Shown: one piece after another, positions 19,718-28,373 of the stretch | Numbering within the stretch: the first letter of the stretch is position 1 | Layout: the number at the start of each line of letters is the position of its first letter | Source: SZUA-36 sp963749115 | GTDB lineage: Bacteria > Pseudomonadota > Gammaproteobacteria > Xanthomonadales > SZUA-36 | Direction of reading: 5' to 3' | DNA length: 64,000 bases | Assembly: GCA_963749115.1 (NCBI GenBank) | Contig: CAVVLP010000010.1 | Location: 62,001-126,000, forward strand | The notes under the pieces: generated by a model | The model's input: the letters and a program-made list of their open reading frames with translations, nothing else | What the model was told of the DNA's origin: nothing | Database searches by the model: none | Made by a program: the position numbers and the translations under genes

Positions 19718-20467
19718 ATGAAAATATCCAGCGTTTTGACCACCGTGTTATCGGTCATGCTTTCACTGCCGTTCACAGCATACGCCAATGACAAGGGCGT
19801 CGTGTTGGTAACCGGCGCAAACCGCGGACTTGGCCTGGAATTCGTCCAACAACTCAAGGTAAAAGGCTACGAGGTTATCGGCACCGCCAGGAGTCCGCAA
19901 AAAGCCACCGAGTTAAATACCACCGGCGCCAGAGTGGAACAACTGGACGTAGCCGACGCGGCGAGCGTGGCAGCCCTGGCCGAGCGTCTCGGCGATACAC
20001 CCATCGATATTCTGATTAACAACGCCGGTATGCTCAACCGCGCAGATTCGACATTGGACTCACTGGATTTTGACGTGATGGAGCGTTCATTCCAGGTCAA
20101 CAGTCTTGGCCCTTTGCGCGTGACGCAGGCCCTTTTGCCCAACCTCAATGCAGGCAAGGGCAAGACTGTTGTCAGTATCACCTCGCGCCTCGGCAGCATC
20201 GAGCTATCAACCGGGGGGCTTTATTCGTACCGAACCAGCAAAACGGCGCTTAACCAGATCAACAAGATCATGAGTTCCGAGCTTGCGCCGCAGGGGTTCA
20301 AATGCGTGGTCATGCACCCCGGCTGGGTGCAGACGGACATGGGCGGTCCGAACGCAACATTGACCAGGGCGAAAAGCATTGCCGGGATGCTCGGAGTAAT
20401 TGAAAACCTGACCAGTGAAAGTACAGGAAAATTCTTCAACTACGATGGTACGGAGCTGCCCTGGTAA
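19718..20467 (+). CDS. Short-chain dehydrogenase/reductase with a signal peptide
   Basis: 249 residues. Rossmann motif VTGANRGLGLEF, NNAG (ILINNAGMLN), and catalytic YSYRTSK (YxxxK) with an upstream serine in SITSRLGS: a classical SDR. The C-terminal part resembles the C-factor/carbonyl-reductase-like branch (HPGWVQTDMGG). Start ATG 19718 follows AGAGGT by six bases. It yields a convincing signal peptide MKISSVLTTVLSVMLSLPFTAYA directly before NDKGVVLVTG. SDRs need NAD(P)H and are normally cytoplasmic, so export is odd. The substrate is unknown. It is the first of three plus-strand metabolic genes between REP copies A and B. Confidence 0.88.
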   Translation: MKISSVLTTVLSVMLSLPFTAYANDKGVVLVTGANRGLGLEFVQQLKVKGYEVIGTARSPQKATELNTTGARVEQLDVADAASVAALAERLGDTPIDILINNAGMLNRADSTLDSLDFDVMERSFQVNSLGPLRVTQALLPNLNAGKGKTVVSITSRLGSIELSTGGLYSYRTSKTALNQINKIMSSELAPQGFKCVVMHPGWVQTDMGGPNATLTRAKSIAGMLGVIENLTSESTGKFFNYDGTELPW

Positions 20468-20569
20468 AGGGCAGTCAGCGGGAGATGCGAGTGCCCATGT
20501 GAGTAAAACCGAATGTGAATATAGCGTTTGTTTTACTTATACTCACTTTGCACCAGAAGGACTACTTTC

Positions 20570-21973
20570 ATGACTTCAACCAAGCTCTCGGTATTAAACC
20601 CTTCCACCGGAGAACAAATCGCACTCCTCAAAACGGACGATGTGGCCGCAGCGGAGGTTAAAATCAAGCGGGCCTGGAACCGTTTCAGTGACCGCGGTTC
20701 GCTGCTGCAGGTCCACGAGCGCATCGAAATTCTCGAACGCCTGATCCGCATCATGGAGCGTGACGAAGCGTCATTTGCCCAACTGATCGTCGCCGAGGGA
20801 GGCAAGCCACTGCAGGATGCGCAGGTCGAGGCAGCCCGGGCTATAGCTGGTGTGCGCATTGCTATCAACGTGATCAGCGAGGATCGTGGCAACGTCATAC
20901 CGCTCGGTCACCAGGCGTCGTCGGCAGGGCGGCTGGCATTCACCCAGAAGTTTCCCCGCGGCGTGGTGCTGGCCTTCAGCGCCTTCAACCACCCTCTCAA
21001 CCTGATCGTGCACCAGGTGGTCCCCGCATTCGCTGCGGGCTGCCCTTGCGTGGTGAAACCTGCCGCTGACACGCCTCTGTCCTGTATCAAGCTGGTGGAG
21101 GCAATGTATGAAGCCGGAGTCCCCGAGGATTACCTAAGCTATTCCATCGCGGCGGACCTGGATGTTGCTGGCGCCATGGTGCGTAGCAACAAGATCGCGT
21201 TTTTCAGTTTCATTGGCTCCGCGAAGGTAGGCTGGATGCTGCGATCACAGTTGCAGCCGGGTGTGCGCTGCGCTCTGGAGCACGGCGGTGTCGCGCCCTG
21301 TATCGTCGCCGGCTCCGCCCGGCTGGAACTCGCCGTGCCTTCGATAACTAAAGGCGGCTACTACCATGCCGGGCAGGTCTGCGTGTCCACACAGCGGGTC
21401 TATGTCAAAGAATCGCTGCACGACCACCTCGTCGAAGCTCTCTCCGAGTCGGTGTCCGCGCTGACAGTGGGCAATGCCAGCGATTCCGCCACAGAGGTGG
21501 GTCCGCTGATTCGTCCCGCGGAAGTCGACCGGGTCGAAGAGTGGGTGGACGAGGCGGTCTCACTGGGTGCTGAGGTCACCGTGGGCGGCTCACGACTGAA
21601 AGGTAACTTCTTCCAGCCCACGCTGATGCTGAATCCCTCTAGGGAATCCAGGCTTGGCAGCGAGGAAGTGTTTGGCCCTGTGGTTTGCGTCTATCGTTAC
21701 CAGCATCTCGAGGAGGCATTGACACAGGCAAACCTGCATCCACATGCCTTCCAGGCGGCTGTGTACACCCAGAACATTGATACCGTCCACGTGGCCTACG
21801 AGGCATTCGACTCCTCCGCCGTGATGGTAAACGACCACACCGCCTTCCGCGACGACGCCATGCCCTTCGCTGGATTGAGCGCATCGGGGCTGGGCGTGGG
21901 CGGCATTCCCTTCACCATTGAAGAAATGCAGTTTGAGAAAATGTTGGTTATGAAAGACCGAGGAGTGAACTAG
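20570..21973 (+). CDS. NAD(P)-dependent aldehyde dehydrogenase family protein
   Basis: 467 residues, normal for the ALDH superfamily. Catalytic residues are visible: Asn in FSAFNHPLN, Lys in VVKPAADTPLS, Glu in LEHGGVAP and the nucleophile Cys in GQVCVSTQRVYV. The second half has EEVFGPVVCVYRY and a C-terminal PFAGLSASGLGVGG. The start is ATG 20570, eight bases after GAAGGA. It lies 60 bases upstream of an acetolactate-synthase-like ThDP enzyme on the same strand. This pairing suggests that one enzyme makes or uses the aldehyde handled by the other, but the substrate is not predictable. Confidence 0.9.
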   Translation: MTSTKLSVLNPSTGEQIALLKTDDVAAAEVKIKRAWNRFSDRGSLLQVHERIEILERLIRIMERDEASFAQLIVAEGGKPLQDAQVEAARAIAGVRIAINVISEDRGNVIPLGHQASSAGRLAFTQKFPRGVVLAFSAFNHPLNLIVHQVVPAFAAGCPCVVKPAADTPLSCIKLVEAMYEAGVPEDYLSYSIAADLDVAGAMVRSNKIAFFSFIGSAKVGWMLRSQLQPGVRCALEHGGVAPCIVAGSARLELAVPSITKGGYYHAGQVCVSTQRVYVKESLHDHLVEALSESVSALTVGNASDSATEVGPLIRPAEVDRVEEWVDEAVSLGAEVTVGGSRLKGNFFQPTLMLNPSRESRLGSEEVFGPVVCVYRYQHLEEALTQANLHPHAFQAAVYTQNIDTVHVAYEAFDSSAVMVNDHTAFRDDAMPFAGLSASGLGVGGIPFTIEEMQFEKMLVMKDRGVN

Positions 21974-22033
21974 TCAGTCCTGGCTCACTCTAAAACTGCG
22001 TATTTACACAACGACAAAATGGCTGGAGGGTCA

Positions 22034-23686
22034 ATGAAAGCATCGGATCTGTTTGTGAAATGCCTGGAGGCGGAGGGCATAGAGTACATCTTCGGCGTTC
22101 CCGGTGAAGAGAATGCGGACTTCATGCTCAGCCTGGAGGTATCCGATTCGATCCGCTTCATTCTCTGTCGGCACGAACAGGGCGCAGCCTTTATGGCGGA
22201 GATATACGGTCGGCTTACCGGCACGCCGGCGGCCTGTCTCAGCACCCTCGGCCCCGGAGCGACCAACCTGATTACCGGTGTGGCCGATGCAAACATGGAC
22301 CGTGCCCCCATTCTGGTCCTCACCGGGCAGGGCAGCACCATGCGACTGCATAAGGAATCCCACCAGATCATGGACGTGGTGAGGATGTTCGAGCCGGTGA
22401 CCAAGTGGGCCGAGACCGTCATACACGCGGATACTATTCCTGAAATAGTCCGCAAGGCAGTTCGCGTTTGCCGCTCGGAAAAGCCCGGGGCGGTGTTGAT
22501 CGAGTTGCCCGAGGATGTGGCGGAACACGAGACAGATGCGCAACCGTTAAGCCCGATTCGATACAGCAGGCCCAGGGCGAATAGCGCCACCGTGTCGGCC
22601 GCGGCCGAGCGGATTAGAGCGGCAAAGCGTCCGGTTATCCTTGCGGGCAACGGGTGTGTGCGCAAGCGCGCCTCAGTGCGGCTCCGCCAATTGGTGAAAA
22701 TGACTGGTATCGGTGTACTGAATACGTTCATGGGCAAGGGTGCCGTGGAACCTTCATCCGATCAGTGCCTCTACACCATCGGCCTGGGTACAAAGGACAT
22801 CGGAACCTGTGCGATCGACGCCGCGGACCTGGTGATCGCCATCGGCTTCGACATGGTCGAGTACCATCCCCATTTGTGGAACCCGGATGGCAACAAGCCA
22901 ATCATCTGCATCGATTTCATACCAGCGGAAATTGATCGCCACTTTCACCCGGAGATCGAACTGGTGGGGGATGTGGCGGATAATATCTGCGCGCTGGTGC
23001 ATGAGTTCGAGACGAAGCCCGCACCGGGATTCGATATGGCGCAGCAGGCGGCGACTCGAAAAGATATGCAGCAAGAACTGCTGGAATATGCGAAGGACGA
23101 TGCGGTCGGCCTCATCAAGCCACAGAAAGTGCTCCATGAAGTGGAACAGGTGTACGGCGATGATGGCTTGCTGTTATCCGACGTGGGCGCTCACAAGATG
23201 TGGATTGCCCGCCATTACCATTGTGCACTCCCCAATGGCTGCCTGATACCCAACGGCTTCTGCTCCATGGGTTTTGCGCTGCCAGGGGCAATTGCCGCCT
23301 CCCTCGTGGACCCGGACCGCAAGATCATTAGTATCTGCGGCGACGCCGGCATTTTGATGAACGTGCAGGAAATGGAAACCGCCAGGCGACTCGACAGCAA
23401 TATCACTGTTATGGTGTGGGAGGACAAAGCCTACGGACTGATTGCCTGGAAGCAGCAGGAGGAATTCGGCCGGCATACGGACCTGTCCTTCACCAACCCC
23501 GACTGGGAGCAGCTTGCCGGCGCATTCGGTTGGCACTATCAGCACGTCGATGACAGCAACCACCTCAGAAAGGTAATCGAAAGGGCTGTGGAACACCGGG
23601 GACCCAGTCTCATCGTCTTGCCAATCGACTACGGTGAGAATGTGAAGCTTAACAAGCGCCTGGGCCAACTGACCTGTTCAATCTGA
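22034..23686 (+). CDS. ThDP-dependent enzyme, acetolactate-synthase large-subunit-like
   Basis: 550 residues with the three ThDP-family domains. The PYR domain holds the activating Glu in CRHEQGAAFMAEIYGRLTG. A central domain follows (PVILAGNGCVRKRA), then the PP domain with GDAGILMNVQEMETARRL. The position usually read as NDN-AYG in relatives is EDK-AYG here, so cofactor or metal binding may differ. It lacks a regulatory small-subunit gene and sits beside an aldehyde dehydrogenase, so a biosynthetic ilv role is unlikely. GGAGGG precedes ATG 22034 by only three bases; ATG 22019 (five residues longer) is an alternative without a ribosome-binding site. Confidence 0.85.
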   Translation: MKASDLFVKCLEAEGIEYIFGVPGEENADFMLSLEVSDSIRFILCRHEQGAAFMAEIYGRLTGTPAACLSTLGPGATNLITGVADANMDRAPILVLTGQGSTMRLHKESHQIMDVVRMFEPVTKWAETVIHADTIPEIVRKAVRVCRSEKPGAVLIELPEDVAEHETDAQPLSPIRYSRPRANSATVSAAAERIRAAKRPVILAGNGCVRKRASVRLRQLVKMTGIGVLNTFMGKGAVEPSSDQCLYTIGLGTKDIGTCAIDAADLVIAIGFDMVEYHPHLWNPDGNKPIICIDFIPAEIDRHFHPEIELVGDVADNICALVHEFETKPAPGFDMAQQAATRKDMQQELLEYAKDDAVGLIKPQKVLHEVEQVYGDDGLLLSDVGAHKMWIARHYHCALPNGCLIPNGFCSMGFALPGAIAASLVDPDRKIISICGDAGILMNVQEMETARRLDSNITVMVWEDKAYGLIAWKQQEEFGRHTDLSFTNPDWEQLAGAFGWHYQHVDDSNHLRKVIERAVEHRGPSLIVLPIDYGENVKLNKRLGQLTCSI

Positions 23687-23738
23687 ATCGTCCTACCAAG
23701 TGCAGGAAATGCTCAGAGACACGTTCCGGGGAATTTCA

Positions 23739-23788
23739 GGAGACGGTTACTTAATACCCTGATTAAAGGTATTAAGTAAACTGTCCCC
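23739..23788. repeat. REP palindrome, copy B (degenerate left arm)
   Basis: GGAGACGGTTACTTAATACC (left) and GGTATTAAGTAAACTGTCCC (right) pair around CTGATTAAA. The right arm matches the family; the left arm carries changes. It lies 50 bases after the ThDP enzyme and could act as its terminator stem. Confidence 0.75.
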
Positions 23789-24117
23789 CGGTTGACCGGA
23801 TGACAATTATGGTCAGCTTAGCTGACATATTTTAGATGACCGCAATCAGACCTGTTCAAGACAACTATTTTCAAAAAACTCTTTTCGCGTCATATCACGT
23901 TGAAAATAAAAATATTTACTTATGCATTTGTGTGGTTCTGAATGAACACGCTATTCCGGCCTAATTATTGCATCTATTTAATACTGTCTATCAAGTGATT
24001 GCGGTCTCAACAGGATTCTCGAACGTTGACTGACCTTGATACTTACCAGGATGGCAAAGCCAATTAAATAAACAGGGAAAAAATGGATTTATAAAACCCG
24101 ATACAAGGAAGGGGTCA

Positions 24118-24195
24118 ATGAAAACTTTTATCATCATTGCTGGATTGTTGGTTGGGACGTACGTCTACACAATGCTATACGGCAAAAAGAAATAA
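24118..24195 (+). CDS. Small single-pass membrane protein, 25 residues
   Basis: ATG 24118 has a strong ribosome-binding site (GGAAGGGG, about three to five bases upstream). It encodes MKTFIIIAGLLVGTYVYTML plus a YGKKK tail, that is, one transmembrane helix and a positive C-terminus. The stop is at 24193-24195. No family recognised. The good start context and the membrane-protein-like composition in otherwise AT-rich intergenic DNA are the only support. It lies in the 0.64-kb gap between REP copies B and C. Confidence 0.45.
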   Translation: MKTFIIIAGLLVGTYVYTMLYGKKK

Positions 24196-24327
24196 CGAAG
24201 ATCAAGCCACCAACCAAACCGCAGGGGAGTCATTCAGACTCTCCAGCAGGTCTCCTATTTGCCGCTATTCGTAAAGGACTCTGCTTAGAATCCAATTTGC
24301 CTCATGCTGTTGCACTTGGGGAGTAAT

Positions 24328-24367
24328 GGGGACAGTTTACTTAATTGGGAATTAAGTAAACTGTCCC
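24328..24367. repeat. REP palindrome, copy C (perfect)
   Basis: GGGACAGTTTACTTAATT and AATTAAGTAAACTGTCCC form an 18-bp perfect stem with a GGG loop. This is the cleanest copy in the window and defines the consensus. Confidence 0.9.
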
Positions 24368-24535
24368 TTATTCGCACTATTACTGACGCAAGAAGGATCG
24401 GTAACGCCAGCACGAGGCGGAGGTGTGCTGCAGATAACCGCAGACACGTACCTTGTTATCCCACTGGGACCGGACTTTGCACTTACGGTTGATTATTATT
24501 CGGTGGGATTCGAAGTTGAAGAATGCCCATTCTGA
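24356..24535 (+). pseudogene. C-terminal fragment of an unidentified protein
   Basis: An open frame leaving REP copy C encodes LTQEGSVTPARGGGVLQITA, then a strand-rich end (DTYLVIPLGPDFALTVDYYS) closing at TGA 24533-24535. The amino-acid pattern looks like the tail of a secreted or envelope beta-protein. It lacks its own start, so it is probably a gene end left behind the repeat. Low confidence. Confidence 0.3.
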
Positions 24536-24613
24536 GTCGAACATCCATAAATACAATTAAACGGCCGTTATAGCCGTACCATCCAAAGGGATCAGGGAGT
24601 AATGGGGCAGTAA

Positions 24614-24691
24614 TGGGGACAGTTTACTTAATTGGGAATTAAGTAAACTGGAAGTAATGGGGACAGTTTACTTAATTGGGAATTAAGTAAA
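24614..24691. repeat. REP palindromes, copies D and E in tandem
   Basis: Two units, 24614-24650 and 24659-24691, repeat AGTAATGGGGACAGTTTACT and the following AATTGGGAATTAAGTAAA almost exactly. Both have shortened right arms. An extra partial AGTAATGGGGCAG precedes D. The second unit runs directly into the IS110 remnant. Confidence 0.85.
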
Positions 24692-24702
24692 TGCCTATTC
24701 CG

Positions 24703-24907
24703 CCTGTAGCGCAGGAGATTAATGACCTGCGTAGCTTGCTGAACCGGCTTGATATCCCGCGATATCAAGGCACTTTATGAGCGACTGCTGGCGGCAGACA
24801 AGACCAAGATGTGCGCCTTGGAGGCAGCCATGCGAAAGTTGGTGCACATCTGTTACGGCGTGGTTAAGAACCAGACACCCTATATGGCACAAACTATATC
24901 GTCGTAA
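24703..24907 (+). pseudogene. IS110-family transposase remnant (C-terminal end)
   Basis: Two pieces in different frames: VAQEINDLRSLLNRLD, then DIKALYERLLAADKTKM followed by AAMRKLVHICYGVVKNQT and a stop at 24905-24907. The latter matches the C-terminal end of IS110/IS1111 transposases. The catalytic N-terminal domain is absent. The left side abuts REP copy E. It may come from the same family as the N-terminal remnant at 14405-14857, though on the opposite strand. Confidence 0.7.
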
Positions 24908-25123
24908 CAGCACGTGGCCGAGTAGCCCGAATAACGCTCATAACCTGTGACTGATGTGATTGCTTAGGTTGCTGCCTCGACGTTGTGCTACGCATGACAA
25001 CCTGCTCATTCTATTGGCGGGGAAGTCCCTTATTGCAATTAACTTAATAAACCTGAAAACTTGCTTGCAACTGAAGACGGTATCTATACTCACGGGCCCT
25101 TTTTAGTTGAGTCTTAAGTCAGG

Positions 25124-26470
25124 TCAGGGACATGGGCCACAATCGGCGGAATCCTGGCAATCCGGCCCTGCCGTCCGTAATTTAAGCGTAAATGTAAATA
25201 GTGGATTTGAAACGTTATCCTTGTTCTCCTGGCTATTGATGGTTGGATTATCGTTGTTAAAACCGCTACCGCACATCAGGGTGCCAGTCGATGCGGTCGT
25301 CATATTTGCATCAGAAGCGACCCAGGGGTGATGTAAACCCACCACGTGGCCCAACTCGTGCGCCAGGTGGGTGAAATCGACGCCGTTCCTTTCATTGGCA
25401 TCGCTGGTGATAATCTTGGAGCCTGCCGTTCCTCCACCCCAGGCTGCACCGCCGCCATGGGCTTCTATCGGGTCAAAGTCGTAAACAAAGAATACCTCGA
25501 TGCAGTCATCGTCATCGACTTCAGCACGCAGGTTCTCCTCCTCAGTTCCGGCGTCTGTCGTTACCCAGTAACTGCTTTTGTAAATGGTTTTCCATTCGCG
25601 GTAGTTGAATACCACGTCAGCCTTATTCCATTGAGTCGCCACCCCGGGCTGACCAAATGCCAGGCCTGAACCGGTGGTCTGAAAGCCAAAAACCGGCCAA
25701 CTCCATTTATTGCTAAATTTCATCAGCTTGCCAATTCTTACCGGCTGAACACATATTCGCTTGGCAGTTTCAAACAGGATCCATTCAGCGATTTCCCAGC
25801 TGATGACCTTTTCCTTGATATCAAGCCGGTAGGCGGGTAGTTCATGCCGTTCAAATTCATACGCCTTGACCTGTAATGATGCACTTAGCGTGGCCTTTGA
25901 AATATCGATTTCCTGTTGCGGTGTTTGCAGAGGTTTTTCAAGCTGAATCTCAACTTTCAGAACGGCCGGTTGGGTTTCAGTCTCAAAAAAGTCCATTCCA
26001 CCTGGGCGCTGGTCAATTTTGGTCTTTTTGATCTGTTTGGCGAGATAGGAAGTATCGACAAACCCCTCTATTTGACCTCTCAGCATATTTCTTCTGCTGT
26101 CATACTTAAGTGCCAGGGACTTATTGTTGTTGGCAGCAAAACCCACGAATCCCTCTTCGGGGCTGACCTCTTTTAGCCCGGAAATCGCCGCTTGGGGCAC
26201 TGAAAACATGGCAATGTTAAAGGCTGCCACACGCACAATACCTTTTTCCAGGTCTTTACCTGATGCCATCAGATTAAGACTCAACTGGCCGCTGACACGA
26301 ACTGACTTTCCGTCAACGCCAAGCTCTGCGGAGATCTCGTTATTGCTGACAATATTGATAGCCGTCCTATCGATGTCAGTGACAACGGGTTTGACTCTTG
26401 GAGTTTGCGCGAAAGCCGTGATGGCCGTAGATAATAAAACCAATAGTAAACAATAAATTAATTTGTTCAT
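25124..26470 (-). CDS. Secreted metzincin-like zinc metallopeptidase
   Basis: 448 residues. Signal peptide MNKLIYCLLLVLLSTAITAFA, then a long N-terminal region without known motifs (about 1-230). A C-terminal catalytic domain contains HLAHELGHVVGLHHPW, the extended HExxHxxGxxH zinc site of metzincins, and a downstream methionine turn candidate in GTLMCGSGF. Acidic clusters (AEVDDDDCIEV) could bind calcium. The start is 26470, eight bases after GGAGGG; the upstream GTG 26479 overlaps that site. Extracellular proteolysis is likely. It lies 198 bases downstream of the FAD oxidase gene on the same strand. Confidence 0.8.
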   Translation of the reverse strand: MNKLIYCLLLVLLSTAITAFAQTPRVKPVVTDIDRTAINIVSNNEISAELGVDGKSVRVSGQLSLNLMASGKDLEKGIVRVAAFNIAMFSVPQAAISGLKEVSPEEGFVGFAANNNKSLALKYDSRRNMLRGQIEGFVDTSYLAKQIKKTKIDQRPGGMDFFETETQPAVLKVEIQLEKPLQTPQQEIDISKATLSASLQVKAYEFERHELPAYRLDIKEKVISWEIAEWILFETAKRICVQPVRIGKLMKFSNKWSWPVFGFQTTGSGLAFGQPGVATQWNKADVVFNYREWKTIYKSSYWVTTDAGTEEENLRAEVDDDDCIEVFFVYDFDPIEAHGGGAAWGGGTAGSKIITSDANERNGVDFTHLAHELGHVVGLHHPWVASDANMTTASTGTLMCGSGFNNDNPTINSQENKDNVSNPLFTFTLKLRTAGPDCQDSADCGPCP

Positions 26471-26668
26471 CCTGAACACCCTCCTGGTTACTTTCAGACT
26501 GATCTTGTTATTTCAGTATAGGTGAATATAAAAATTCTTCAGGAATGCATGATATCCGGGGTCATGCGAACTGCCCGGGCAATTAACCCATACCGACGCC
26601 AGTTCTAATAACCCCAATCCAGGAAGCGTCTTCACTATTCGGAAAGTTCTGATGATCCTTACCAAATG

Positions 26669-28159
26669 CTATGCCGCAGGTTGAATGTTCGCGTTTAGTC
26701 GAAACAGGTTTCCGGGGTCATACTGGTTTTTGACCTTCAACAATCGATCATAGTTACCCTGGTAGTTGCTGTTAACTATTGCGGGCTTTTCATCTCCAAC
26801 TTCGTTGGTATACCAACCGTATGTGTACTTCTGCATATTCGACCAATACTTTCGTAGATAGGCCACGTAGGGTTCCCGGGATTCAGCAACCGGCCAGGAT
26901 ACGGCACAAACCAGGTTTGCCACGGCGTACCGGTGTGGAAAAGCAGTTGCATCGACAGCAATGCGGTTGATGGCACCGCCGGAGTGTTGAAATAACAGGA
27001 ACAGGCCAAATTCGGGTTTGAAGCCGGCGACCATTTCATCGATCAGCCCAGTCGGTATTTTCTCAACGAAACCGCCTTTCATATATTGCCCGGTCACCCT
27101 TGGTTCGGTGTCATCGAAGGCCTGCTGGACGGCGGTATAATCAACCGAAGCAATGGTGTTCTGAAAGGATTTACCCGCTTTGGCAATCGGCGCCAGCACC
27201 GCTTCAGCCTGTTCAACAGGGCCGGAATAGCAGGCATGAAGACCCACCACTCCCTTGTTGTCGCCTGGTTGTGATAAGGCAATAAAGTCGAGGTACAGTT
27301 CATCCGGACAACTGGCTGCATAGTCCGCGTAAAAATCGAGTACATTCTTCATCTCTGACAATGGAAACATGACGTTACCAGCAACGACCTTCCGGCTCAT
27401 CGGGTGCAGCTTGAATTCAAAATTGGTGATCACACCGAAATTCCCGCCACCGCCACGTACACCCCAATACAGATCCGGGTTTTCCTGCGCATTGGCATGT
27501 ATCAATTGACCATTGGCGGTTACGACATCTACGGATTGCACATTGTCGAGTGCAAGACCAAAGCGTCTTGCCAGGCGACCAAAACCACCACCGGTAGTCA
27601 GACCCCCAACGCCGGTGTGTGAAACCGTACCCGCCGTGGTTACCAGGCCTTGTGCCATTGACTCATGATCGAGATCGCGTAGAAGACTGCCGCCAGCGAC
27701 ATGGCAGGTTCCTGCGGGTAAATCAACACGCGCACCCCGCATCGATGACAGGTCTATTTGCATTCCTCCCTGGCAGGTGGACTTTCCGGACGGACTGTGA
27801 CCGCCACATTTGACTGCAAGTAGCAATTCGTGGGCATTGGCAAAACCAACAGCAGACCTGATGTCTGAAGCACCGCTTGGCTGCACAATCAATGCCGGAT
27901 GGCGGTCAATTGATGCGTTCAACACATGACGAGCCTGGTCATAACCTTCATTACCCGGCAGCAGTAAACGTCCACCCAGGCTTCCTTTCAACTCGGTAAG
28001 CTCAGATTCACGCAAGTTGATATCAGCACCCTGGCCGGTGACTGCATGAATATCGCCATTAACCTGGCCCATGGCCTCCAACGCGGCAAGCACATGACTG
28101 GAAAGTCCGGCGCCTAGACTTGCAGCAGCAGAGTTATAGATAAATTGGCGTCGTTTCAT
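26669..28159 (-). CDS. Tat-exported FAD-linked oxidoreductase, berberine-bridge-enzyme-like
   Basis: 496 residues. The N-terminus MKRRQFIYNSAAASLGAG is a twin-arginine signal. An FAD-binding type-4 domain follows (ALIVQPSGASDIRSAVGFAN). CGGHSPSGKS carries the histidine that usually binds FAD covalently. GGGFGRLARRFGLALDNV lies where bicovalent family members place a cysteine, but none is seen, so attachment is probably through His alone. The C-terminal BBE motif is YQGNYDRLLKVKNQYDPGNLF. Such enzymes oxidise alcohols, sugars or phenolics with oxygen; the substrate is unknown. Start 28159 follows GGAGA. A perfect palindrome at 28212-28227 sits in its promoter region. Confidence 0.9.
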   Translation of the reverse strand: MKRRQFIYNSAAASLGAGLSSHVLAALEAMGQVNGDIHAVTGQGADINLRESELTELKGSLGGRLLLPGNEGYDQARHVLNASIDRHPALIVQPSGASDIRSAVGFANAHELLLAVKCGGHSPSGKSTCQGGMQIDLSSMRGARVDLPAGTCHVAGGSLLRDLDHESMAQGLVTTAGTVSHTGVGGLTTGGGFGRLARRFGLALDNVQSVDVVTANGQLIHANAQENPDLYWGVRGGGGNFGVITNFEFKLHPMSRKVVAGNVMFPLSEMKNVLDFYADYAASCPDELYLDFIALSQPGDNKGVVGLHACYSGPVEQAEAVLAPIAKAGKSFQNTIASVDYTAVQQAFDDTEPRVTGQYMKGGFVEKIPTGLIDEMVAGFKPEFGLFLLFQHSGGAINRIAVDATAFPHRYAVANLVCAVSWPVAESREPYVAYLRKYWSNMQKYTYGWYTNEVGDEKPAIVNSNYQGNYDRLLKVKNQYDPGNLFRLNANIQPAA

Positions 28160-28211
28160 TTCAAGTCTCCGGTGGGGTAGTTCTGATTATTAAGGTCTCC
28201 CTATAAAAATA

Positions 28212-28227
28212 GTCCAAACTTTTGGAC
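28212..28227. promoter_or_regulatory. Palindrome, possible operator of the FAD oxidase gene
   Basis: GTCCAAA-CT-TTTGGAC, 53 bases upstream of the oxidase start. The symmetry and position suit a dimeric regulator site. No regulator gene is adjacent. Role inferred. Confidence 0.35.
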
Positions 28228-28373
28228 CTGACTACCCGGTTGGTGATTTACACATGAATGAAAATCGGTAAATTGACAGCATATCTGTAAGTGATGGTTG
28301 ATCAATCAGAGGGGTTAGACTCAACTACGGCGCAATACGTAGATTGCCCAGGGTGCCACGGTCTCCTAAGGAG

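Noticed and set aside
24614..24691. Possible CRISPR-like tandem repeat
   Set aside because: Only two units without variable spacers; the unit is the REP palindrome found elsewhere in the window. No cas genes.
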